A DNA stretch of 64,000 nt, from NCBI GenBank assembly GCA_020048055.1, contig JAIFNA010000009.1, positions 215,693 to 279,692 of the forward strand, read 5' to 3'. The notes below the pieces were generated by a model. It saw only the letters and a program-made list of their open reading frames with translations. It searched no databases and was not told where the DNA came from. The stretch's first letter is position 1. The number at the start of each line of letters is the position of its first letter. Both the position numbers and the translations under genes were made by a program. This DNA is from Arcobacter sp. (GTDB taxonomy: Bacteria; Campylobacterota; Campylobacteria; Campylobacterales; Arcobacteraceae). Positions 43,982 to 52,500 of the stretch are shown here, one piece after another.

Positions 43982-45769
43982 TTAGTCTCTAATTGCTGCA
44001 CTAACAACAAATACAGTTTCTTTTCTAAAATATTTCTTATTTCTTGCACCCCCTAACACAAAGTTTTCGATAGGTACGATCCCACTATAATCGTTTGCAT
44101 CTTCATAAGTTGTAAGATGTCCTATCACTTTTTTCTCACCATTTTCCATCATAATATTACTACTAAAAGTATTTGTTGATATATCTGGTAGCGTAATTGT
44201 GTTGCCGTCATAAATTGCTGGTGTTACAGCATTTATTCTAACAATTTTGGGTTGAATATTAAATTCTATTTTATTTCCATTAACCTTTGATAATACACTT
44301 AACACTGTTCCTTCGCTTATCTCAGATGTCTCAGGTGTACTTGTTGAAGTTGAAACACCATTTGTTGTTGTTGTCTCTTTTGTTACTGTTTTTACGTAAC
44401 TTTTACTATCGGTAATATCTATAAAATATGGGATACTATTTTTTAAAATATATCCATGCTTGGTTTGTTTTAAAAGTCTAATAGTAGAATTTTCTAGCCT
44501 TGAGCCTTCAACACTAGCCTTTTCCCCATTTGTTTGTGTTGAAGCTAAACTAAACATACTACTTCCAACTGTTGAACTTAAAAAACTTCCACTGACTGTT
44601 CCATTTTTTATAGTAGCACCCAAGCTAACTGCCATATCAAACTCTTGAGTAACTGCAAATTCATAAATCTCCAATTGAAAATCAACTTGTTTTTCAAATA
44701 CACTATTGAAGTTATTTATAAGGAGTGTTAAATTTTGCATTGTTTCTTTATCTGCTATCGCAAAAACAGTACCAACTGTGCGATTGAATGTAAACGAAGC
44801 ACCTTTATTGCTTTTTTTAATTAACCCTTCAATATCTGTTTCAAGTGATTTTAAAATGTCAAACTCAATTTTTGTTTTAACAGATTTTTCATCACTTCCA
44901 CCTGAACCAACATCATTTTTTACAGTTTTTTTAACATCTAAACTTCCAGAATATTCAATATTACTAAGACTTACGTTAAACATTTTAGGTTTTAATTTTG
45001 TAAATACAATAGTTTTATTTTCATAATCCACATCTACATAAACATTAAAAGATGTTGATATGTAGTTTAGTAGTTCCATAATATTTTTACCAGAAAAAGA
45101 TATGTATGTATTGTCAAATAAATCATCCATTGAATTCATTGAAAATAATTTTTCATTTGCAAGTTTTTCAGTTTTTTTATCTGTACCGTCTGATAATCCT
45201 TTTGCAACTACATTAAATCCTGAAACATGTTTTAATTGTTCTAATACATCAGAGATAGCCATTTTTCCATCAATTGAAAAAGGTATATCTTTAAGATTTT
45301 GTGTGAACACTTCCTTATTTTTTACAGTAACTATTTTAATTCTATCTTTTTGAAATCTACTTTCTTTAATATATATGAAATAGTTTGTTGTGTCTTGAAT
45401 GTGTCTATTAAGTCTATCAAAACTACTAAGACCAAGCTTATGACTATTTTTAATTGCCGGCAAAAAAACATCTTCACTATCTGGTGAGAGTAGATAAACT
45501 TTCCCATCAATATTACCAAGCTCTTCAAGTGCAGTTGAAATACGCTTCATATTGTCAAGTCCTATATACTTTTTGTCGCTAACAACTTCAACAATTGAAC
45601 TTTTTACATAACTCTCAGATTGAGTTTGAGGAAATTTTTCATCTGTAAATTTTTTAAAATCCGCATTAAATTCACCATGTGGATCAAGTTTTCCACTGCA
45701 ACCATAAAATGATGAAAAAACTGTTGCTAATAACAAAGTTTTGTAGTTATTTTTTATAAATCTTCTCAA
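43982..45769 (-). CDS. outer-membrane secretin lipoprotein (R64 PilN/MshL-like)
   Basis: 595 residues with a lipoprotein signal (ATVFSSFYGC). N-terminal domains include a short STN-like ring (FSIDGKMAISDVLEQLKHVS) and a second domain (NIMELLNYISTSFNVYVDVD). The C-terminal secretin domain runs from about 350 (VDFQLEIYEFAV, IEFNIQPKIVRIN, NGEKKVIGHLTT) to the final strands. It forms the outer-membrane pore for the pilus. A lipidated secretin without a separate pilotin gene is characteristic of type IVb/R64 systems. It lies 2 bp after the preceding gene. Confidence 0.88.
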   Translation of the reverse strand: MRRFIKNNYKTLLLATVFSSFYGCSGKLDPHGEFNADFKKFTDEKFPQTQSESYVKSSIVEVVSDKKYIGLDNMKRISTALEELGNIDGKVYLLSPDSEDVFLPAIKNSHKLGLSSFDRLNRHIQDTTNYFIYIKESRFQKDRIKIVTVKNKEVFTQNLKDIPFSIDGKMAISDVLEQLKHVSGFNVVAKGLSDGTDKKTEKLANEKLFSMNSMDDLFDNTYISFSGKNIMELLNYISTSFNVYVDVDYENKTIVFTKLKPKMFNVSLSNIEYSGSLDVKKTVKNDVGSGGSDEKSVKTKIEFDILKSLETDIEGLIKKSNKGASFTFNRTVGTVFAIADKETMQNLTLLINNFNSVFEKQVDFQLEIYEFAVTQEFDMAVSLGATIKNGTVSGSFLSSTVGSSMFSLASTQTNGEKASVEGSRLENSTIRLLKQTKHGYILKNSIPYFIDITDSKSYVKTVTKETTTTNGVSTSTSTPETSEISEGTVLSVLSKVNGNKIEFNIQPKIVRINAVTPAIYDGNTITLPDISTNTFSSNIMMENGEKKVIGHLTTYEDANDYSGIVPIENFVLGGARNKKYFRKETVFVVSAAIRD

Positions 45770-45770
45770 G

Positions 45771-46328
45771 TTATTTTACCCTCACATAAACTGTACTGTT
45801 TGTTTTTGATATGCTATTGATTCTAATATTTCCCACTGAATCATCTTGTTCATACCGTTTACCCCTAAGTACAAGTTCATTATCACAAATTATCCCTATT
45901 GCTTTGATTGTTTTTGAATTTGTGTTTTCTATTGTATTTTTTTGGATTTCACTTTTATTTGCAGAATTAACTAAAATTTGAAGTAACTTTATTTTTTTAA
46001 CTTCGTCATCTATTTTACTTGGTGTTTTAAGTTTTACAACACTAGCAACAACTTGTGCATTTGTATCAACATCAATTACATCATTTACTATTGTACATTT
46101 TTCACCGCCATATAGAAGATGCTCTGGATAATATTTATTTAAGTCCGTACTCTCTATTTTAGTACTAGACAGTACGAATTGTTGTTTTATTCCACCTTCT
46201 AACATATTTAGCGTTTTTACTTTTTCAAATGTTGTGTTATCAACAACTATAAATTTACCGCCACTATTATTATCACCAAATGATAAACTTAATAACAATC
46301 CAGATATTAATAAACTTTTTAAATACAT
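45771..46328 (-). CDS. secreted pilus-locus protein of unknown family
   Basis: 185 residues with a signal peptide (SLLISGLLLSLSFG). Beta-rich, ending in LRGKRYEQDDSVGNIRINSI and STVYVRVK, with two cysteines. It lies directly before the secretin gene (2-bp gap) and so may aid secretin assembly, like PilP/TcpQ-type partners. That role is inference from position. Confidence 0.6.
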   Translation of the reverse strand: MYLKSLLISGLLLSLSFGDNNSGGKFIVVDNTTFEKVKTLNMLEGGIKQQFVLSSTKIESTDLNKYYPEHLLYGGEKCTIVNDVIDVDTNAQVVASVVKLKTPSKIDDEVKKIKLLQILVNSANKSEIQKNTIENTNSKTIKAIGIICDNELVLRGKRYEQDDSVGNIRINSISKTNSTVYVRVK

Positions 46329-46331
46329 ATT

Positions 46332-46781
46332 TTAACCTTTTATAATTTTAGCGATTTGATCGAGATAAATTTTAGATTCAAATGGCGAAATCTCTTTTGA
46401 CTTGATTTGTTGAAGAACTAATGAAATATCTTTGATGTCATATCCAAAACCATTTTTAGTAATAATTTCATCTATACTGCTAACGAATTTGTCAATATTT
46501 TTTTCATTTTGTAATCCAATCAATGTAAGCTTATCTAGGAGATAATTTTTAGAATAAAGAGTGTTCTCTTCCAATACTTCAACTGGAGAAACTTTGACTT
46601 TTTTAATCTCTGGTTCAACTTTTGTTTTTAGTACAAATTTTGACACAAATGACTTTAGCATCTCATTAGGATTTGATTTATATTTTGTGTACTCTTCGGG
46701 AGAAATATCGTAAACTTCTGCAGAAAATGCAAATGAAATGCAACAAAGCAATAGCAACATTTTTTTATTAATATTTAACAT
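46332..46781 (-). CDS. small periplasmic protein of the pilus locus
   Basis: About 149 residues with a signal peptide (KMLLLLCCISFAFS). The rest is helical and charged (IDKFVSSIDEIITKNGFGYD). I choose ATG 46781, which follows the upstream TAA by one base; a TTG at 46790 is too close to the AAGGG site. No family recognised. Confidence 0.58.
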   Translation of the reverse strand: MLNINKKMLLLLCCISFAFSAEVYDISPEEYTKYKSNPNEMLKSFVSKFVLKTKVEPEIKKVKVSPVEVLEENTLYSKNYLLDKLTLIGLQNEKNIDKFVSSIDEIITKNGFGYDIKDISLVLQQIKSKEISPFESKIYLDQIAKIIKG

Positions 46782-46782
46782 C

Positions 46783-47601
46783 TTAATCAACCACCCTTAT
46801 CCAAGAACTACCATTATATATATACTCCCATATTTGTGTACCATTTAAAGCATAACCTTTAGTACCTTTTGGAGGTTTAATTGTATCCAATAAAACTTTA
46901 CTAGTCCTGTAAATCTCTATATTTGGTTTATTGGAAACTTGTTCCCAAGTATTTGATGTGGCACAAAAATATATTAAATATCCACCACTAACATCTGGTC
47001 TATACCAAACACTTCCATGATTTAATGTACTATTACAAGTTGGAGCTTCATCTTGAATACTTACCAAACCAGAACCAGATGTAGGTGCTAAAGTTTTTAC
47101 TATTTTATGATTTATTAAAAACTTAATTGTTTCTGGTTTCAGCTTTATACTCATAGAATTATCTGGGTTAATTATTGCATTTTGGTGAATATTTGGATTG
47201 TTTCTATAAACTTGTTTTGAAATATTAGAAAGATTATTTGGCACTATATTTTTAAAAACTACTGATAGTGGCAACACTGTCGTTGTTGTAATAGGTAAAC
47301 TACCTGGTGTTGGAGAAAAACTAAATGACAAGAGCTGATTTTTATCATAACCTTGTTTATTCATAGTTCCGTACTTTTCTTCTAAAACTTGCATATTAGA
47401 TTTAACTGGTGCGGTTGTTCTTGCCATTGGAACATAACCTGTTTCCATTACAAATAAGTTTATATACTCATATATTGTATTTGCTCTCTCTATAGTCATA
47501 CCAATATTTTTTGATCTTGCCAACTCCAAAGCTAATTTTGTATCTAAAGCATTTATATTCAAAAACGAAAACAGTAAATAAAAGAGAATATATTTTTTCA
47601 T
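46783..47601 (-). CDS. secreted pilus-locus protein with Cys/WYxPDxxGG module, paralogue 1
   Basis: 272 residues with a signal peptide (ILFYLLFSFLNINA). After a helical start (TIERANTIYEYINLFVMETG) and a variable middle, it has C...GSVWYRPDVSGGYLIYFCATSNTWEQV, here cited as SVWYRPDVSGGYLIYFC. The C-terminus ends in IWEYIYNGSSWIRVVD. The same module, in the same position, occurs in the next gene, so the two are paralogues. The layout (helical N-terminus then a Cys-bracketed module) is reminiscent of minor-pilin or PilV-like tip proteins, but there is no prepilin leader. Confidence 0.62.
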   Translation of the reverse strand: MKKYILFYLLFSFLNINALDTKLALELARSKNIGMTIERANTIYEYINLFVMETGYVPMARTTAPVKSNMQVLEEKYGTMNKQGYDKNQLLSFSFSPTPGSLPITTTTVLPLSVVFKNIVPNNLSNISKQVYRNNPNIHQNAIINPDNSMSIKLKPETIKFLINHKIVKTLAPTSGSGLVSIQDEAPTCNSTLNHGSVWYRPDVSGGYLIYFCATSNTWEQVSNKPNIEIYRTSKVLLDTIKPPKGTKGYALNGTQIWEYIYNGSSWIRVVD

Positions 47602-48428
47602 TATCGAAAAACCTTTGCATAATTTTTATCTTGATCAGTAAAAATAATTTTTTCACTTGTGGTCGAATTAAATTCTTTATATCTATCTTGCCCTACATAA
47701 AATAATTTATTATCAATCAATTCAGTAGTATTTTCTAATTCTTTTTCTTCTATATTTGGTATCGTTTCCCATACATAACCTGAACTACTGTTACAATAAC
47801 GAATGATAAATCCGCCTGCACCATCTGGTTCATACCATGTATAACCTGATCTTGCAAAATTACATTGCAAAGATCTTCCAATTAGAGGTATGGGTGTGAT
47901 ATTAGCTAATATTTTATTAATTTTAACTTGAAATTCAGATGTATCAATATCAAAAGGAACTTGTAAGATAGGCATTGGACTATTTGGAGGATTTACCCTA
48001 CTATCCAATACAATACTATCAGCTATCATATTTGTATTCCTTATGAATAGTTGTTTTGTGGAGTCCGTTGGATATGTTGTAAAAATATTTGAATATATTA
48101 TGGTTGAATTATTTACATCAACACTAAATGCTATTTTTTGAGTTCCATTGGTGTCATCATAAGATGTTGGCCACCATCCATCATTGATTTCATTGGCATT
48201 CATTGTTTGACAATAATCAATAAGGTTAGTTCTAGTTGGAACTGAACCATTATGAATTATAAATTGGTTTATATATTTATTAATTATTTGAATTTTTTCT
48301 AACTTCTCATATAATAAATTTTCGCTTGCTCTATTTCTCAAATTAGATAAAAGCTCATCAACGGCAAATAAACCACTAATAAACAAAAAAAATATAAAAC
48401 TAATTTTTACAATTTTATTTTTAATCAT
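47601..48428 (-). CDS. secreted pilus-locus protein with Cys/WYxPDxxGG module, paralogue 2
   Basis: 275 residues with a signal peptide (ISFIFFLFISGLFA). Helical start (EKLEKIQIINKYINQFIIHN), then a middle part and the shared module CNFARSGYTWYEPDGAGGFI followed by IRYCNSSSGYVWE. Compared with paralogue 1 the module is well kept while the rest is diverged. Its stop codon shares a base with the start of paralogue 1, and its ATG overlaps the preceding stop (ATGA). Likely an exported structural or adhesive component. Confidence 0.62.
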   Translation of the reverse strand: MIKNKIVKISFIFFLFISGLFAVDELLSNLRNRASENLLYEKLEKIQIINKYINQFIIHNGSVPTRTNLIDYCQTMNANEINDGWWPTSYDDTNGTQKIAFSVDVNNSTIIYSNIFTTYPTDSTKQLFIRNTNMIADSIVLDSRVNPPNSPMPILQVPFDIDTSEFQVKINKILANITPIPLIGRSLQCNFARSGYTWYEPDGAGGFIIRYCNSSSGYVWETIPNIEEKELENTTELIDNKLFYVGQDRYKEFNSTTSEKIIFTDQDKNYAKVFR

Positions 48429-49501
48429 ATTAGCTGACTCGTAAGTGAAGCAATTGCATTTTCGTAATCAGTTTTTTGAGTATTTAATGCAGCTAACTTT
48501 GAATTTAAGGTATTCATGGAAGTATTCCATGATCTACATGGTAAAAAAGTAATCGGTTTATTTCTACAATTATTAGGATCTGGCATTGCAGCAATTTGAT
48601 TTTGCTTAGCTGAAATATCTTGTATAACAATATTTAATAAATCTGTTAATTCTGCTATTTGAGCTAAAATAGCATCATTTGGATTTCCTATAACTGGATT
48701 AAGGTCAGTGTATATAATATTTGATTTTGCAAACTCTTTTGTTACGTAGTTATAAGAACTGCATCTCGTATCGGCACTATTTAAAGTTGCTAAGCTACCT
48801 ATTCCTTTGTATTTTAAATATTTTATTCTATCTCTTGCCATTTTAGCAATTAAATATTTTGATGTTAAGGTATTATTACCAAGCTTTTCTAATTGAATAC
48901 AAAGATTATACAAAGATGTGTCATTCATATATTTTATCTTTTGCTCCATTTTTGCATTATTTATTGAGTTCTTTCGTATAGTGTTTAAAAATATTTTTGA
49001 ATTATCGATTTCATTATAAACTATCTTTTGACGCTTTACTGTATTTAAATTTCGAAAATCCAAAATATCATTTTTTGGTATACTAATTCCGTACACTCCT
49101 GCATCATAGAAGTATTTTATTGCATTATTTAAATCTAAGCACTCGGAGAGTTGCATTAAAATTTTTGTTGCTGGTGTTTTTGTAATTATATCTGAACAAG
49201 TAAAATTTTTTTTAGTTTTAATTAGTATTAGTGAAGCATCTTCCATTGCATCGAGAACTAAATTTTCTCTGCTTGTTAATACATCTCCAGCTAAAGTTTT
49301 GGATAACTTAATATTTCTCACTGTAAGCAAACTACTTTCATTGAACATATCATTATTTATACCTTGAATACTATTCTTCGCAACACCACTTAAGTGCTCA
49401 ACTTTATCTTTTGCTTTTTTAATGTAGTACTTATCTATAATTTCACTAGAAGCACTACAATAAAAATTCAAGAGAAAGATTATTAAAACAATTTTCTTCA
49501 A
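48425..49501 (-). CDS. secreted helical protein, first gene after the giant adhesin
   Basis: 358 residues with a signal peptide (IVLIIFLLNFYCSA). Mostly helical with scattered cysteines (FTCSDIITK, LSECLDLNN, LYNLCIQLE, ADTRCSSYN, DPNNCRNKP, FLPCRSWN) and a C-terminal coiled coil (MNTLNSKLAALNTQKTDYEN). No family recognised. It starts 30 bp after the giant gene's stop, next to a perfect palindrome, and overlaps the following gene by 4 nt. Confidence 0.6.
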   Translation of the reverse strand: MKKIVLIIFLLNFYCSASSEIIDKYYIKKAKDKVEHLSGVAKNSIQGINNDMFNESSLLTVRNIKLSKTLAGDVLTSRENLVLDAMEDASLILIKTKKNFTCSDIITKTPATKILMQLSECLDLNNAIKYFYDAGVYGISIPKNDILDFRNLNTVKRQKIVYNEIDNSKIFLNTIRKNSINNAKMEQKIKYMNDTSLYNLCIQLEKLGNNTLTSKYLIAKMARDRIKYLKYKGIGSLATLNSADTRCSSYNYVTKEFAKSNIIYTDLNPVIGNPNDAILAQIAELTDLLNIVIQDISAKQNQIAAMPDPNNCRNKPITFLPCRSWNTSMNTLNSKLAALNTQKTDYENAIASLTSQLI

Positions 49502-49521
49502 ATATAACCCTAATTTTAGTC

Positions 49522-49549
49522 GATATAAGTGTTATATAACACTTATATC
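49522..49549. repeat. 28-bp perfect palindrome at the adhesin-pilus junction
   Basis: The sequence GATATAAGTGTTATATAA continued by CACTTATATC equals its own reverse complement. It overlaps the last five codons and the TAA (49534-49532) of the giant gene. The next gene's ATG lies about 20 bp downstream on the minus strand. There is no T-run, so it is not a standard terminator; an operator for a dimeric regulator or an RNA-processing hairpin are possibilities. Confidence 0.85.
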
Positions 49550-52500
49550 CTCATCGATGAATAATTTAGCTGTCGGATCTTTTTTGTTAACATATTCAAA
49601 GAACTCATCTGCTCTATTTTCAATCTTAACTGTTTCTTCAGATTTTACCCATTCACTACTATCTTTTAACACTATTTTGTCACCATTATCTCCAACAAAG
49701 ATTAAATCATTTGTTTCGTCACTCATAACTAGAACATCACTTAGTTCAACATCATGGATAATATAGTTACCCTCTGACATATCAATTGTTTTAATATCAG
49801 AATTACTACTTGCAAGTACATCAAAATTGATATCCGCATAGTCACTATCAAGAATTAACGTAGAAGTGTCTTTATTTACAATCTTACCTATCTCGAATTC
49901 TACTCCGCTTTCTTTAGCATCAATATCAAATCTTTGACCAAATACTTTACTATTTCCATTATCAGACACTTGTGTCCAAGTAACCAAGAAACCTCCATCT
50001 TTAAGAGAAGCAATATGTGGTTCAAATAAATCAAACTCTTTATCGATAACAATACTATTTCCAACTTTAACAGAATTAGTATCATATATATTAATAACTA
50101 TGTTCTCATTTATATTTAATACAACAGCAAATCCATCTTTAAATTCAGCAACTTCAGGTGTTCCAGTAGTTCCAACAAACGATTCAATCAAGGTATCCTC
50201 GCTTGTAGCATTTCCATTTGAATCAAATGTTTGTGTGTATATTGCTTGCGAAGATTCTGAATATGTTACATAAGATATAACAAATCCTCCATTACTTAAA
50301 GCCGAAACGAATGGTGTTTCTTTTGAAGATTCAACATCCTTAGTAATTTGAACTTCACTGCCAACTTTAGTACCATTTTCATCAAATCTTTGAGATTTAA
50401 CCTGATATACACCATTTTCAACATCAAATGAATGCCATACAATTATAAATCCACCATCATCAAGGCTTGTAATTTTAGCTTCTGATTGATCTCCATCTAC
50501 AAATGTATTTACAAGTTTTTCACTTGAGACAATTAATCCATTAGCATCATAAATTTTTACAAAAATATCATATACACCATTTTCATTTAAATCTTCAGAT
50601 TGCCAAACAACAACAAATCCACCATTAGTAAGACTTGTAATTTCTGGATTTTGTTGATTTTTATGTGTAGTTTGATTTACAAGTGTTTCAATTCCAACTT
50701 TTTGACCAGTTGCATCAAATTGTTGCATATAAATACCCCAACCTGAACCATCTTGATTTTCTGATTGCCAAACAACAACAAAACCTCCATCTTTAAGACC
50801 TACAACGTCTGAATCTACTTGCTCATTCAAAATCGATGTATTTACCATAAATGCTGTGCCAACTTTTGATCCATCTGCTGAGTATCTTTGAGCAAAAATA
50901 TCACCTTCATTATTTTCAAAATTTGTCCAAGTAACAATATATCCACCATCTTCAAGTTCAGATATTGGGTCAATATTATAAGCATGACCTATTATAGTTC
51001 TCTCTATACCGTCTGTACCAATACCTTTAACTGTAACTGTTTTAACTCCCCTACCACCATTTAAAACACCATGAGCGTAATATGTACCATCAGCTCCAAT
51101 AACTACTGATATTGTTTTAGTATTAGTACTGTTAGTACAGTAAACGGTTGTGCCTGGTTTACCAGTACCTTTAACTGCATAGTGATGGCTTGTGTTATAT
51201 TCAATTGTTGATACGATAGCAGTAAATGGACTTCCTGCTGTAAATGCATCAAGTGATTTCACAGATGCATTACCAGCTCTATCAATACTTTTTATTTTAA
51301 CATCTCCATCAGCATGATATCCTCCATCAACTTTAAAGCTCTTATTACCAGCTCCAAGCAATACCCAATCACCATTACCTATACTATAATAAACTGCAGA
51401 TGTTGACTCTGCATCTTTAATATATACAGTAGTTCCGCTAGTAGAATAAGATAAAGCATCTGCATAATTATCAATAATAACTGTTCCAATATCCTTAGTA
51501 TTAACATTTCCTGCATAATCAGTAGTTCTTACAAACAGATCAGATGTAGTATTGTGACCTAAAGTAAATTCGTTACCAACAACTTCAATCCAAGTTACAC
51601 CACCATTTGTAGAGTATTCTACCAATGAATTACTCTCTACATTACTAAGTACAAATTTTCCATCTCTAGAGATTAAATCACTTGTGCTACCATACTTACC
51701 AGCAGTATCATTATCCATTCTAACATTAAATGAATCAGACACAGTATCAATTGTCCAGTTACCTATATTACTAACTGAAGATACATTTCCTGCTATATCA
51801 ATTGTTTTAAAACTAATATTATTATAGTGTCCATCTGCCAAACTAAGCACAGTTCCTTTGCCTTGAGTCCAATTAATACCGTCGTATTTATAGTACCAGC
51901 TTGATGTAGATTCTATATCTAAAATCGTAATACTGTCATCTGCTGTAAGTTTATCACTTCGAGATAGACCTTGATCATACAATCTAGCTGTAAAATCATC
52001 AGCTGTTGTGTCAATTACAACTTTTCCTAAATTATGTAGCGACTCATTCCCTGCGATGTCAATAGTTTTAACTTCAACCTTATTATAAACGCCTTCAACT
52101 AGAGTAAATTTAGCTTCAGATGAAGTTTTATATGTCCAATCACTATACGAACCACTTGAATTTTGAGTTCTATAAGCCCAAGCTGAAGTTGCTTCAACAC
52201 CAGTTAAAGTAAACTCACCATTGCTACTAATCAAATCTTTATCTGTTCCTTTTCCACCAGAAGTATCATTTGTCATAGAAACATTAAAGCTGTCATTTGT
52301 TGTATCAAATTTCCAGTTTCCAATATTTTGTACACTTGACTCATTACCAGCTACATCAATAGTTTTAAATTGAATATTATTTAGAGATACATCACTTGAA
52401 ATTTGTAAAGTATAATTACCAGCAGATGGTGCTTTTGTCCAATTGATACCATCATATTTGTAATAAACCATTGAAGTTGATTCAACACCATTAATCTCAA

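Noticed and set aside
35386..49501. Locus as a classical type II secretion system
   Set aside because: There is one large pilin rather than a set of small pseudopilins, no GspC/GspD pair, the secretin is itself a lipoprotein and an SLT enzyme is present, all favouring a type IVb-like pilus.
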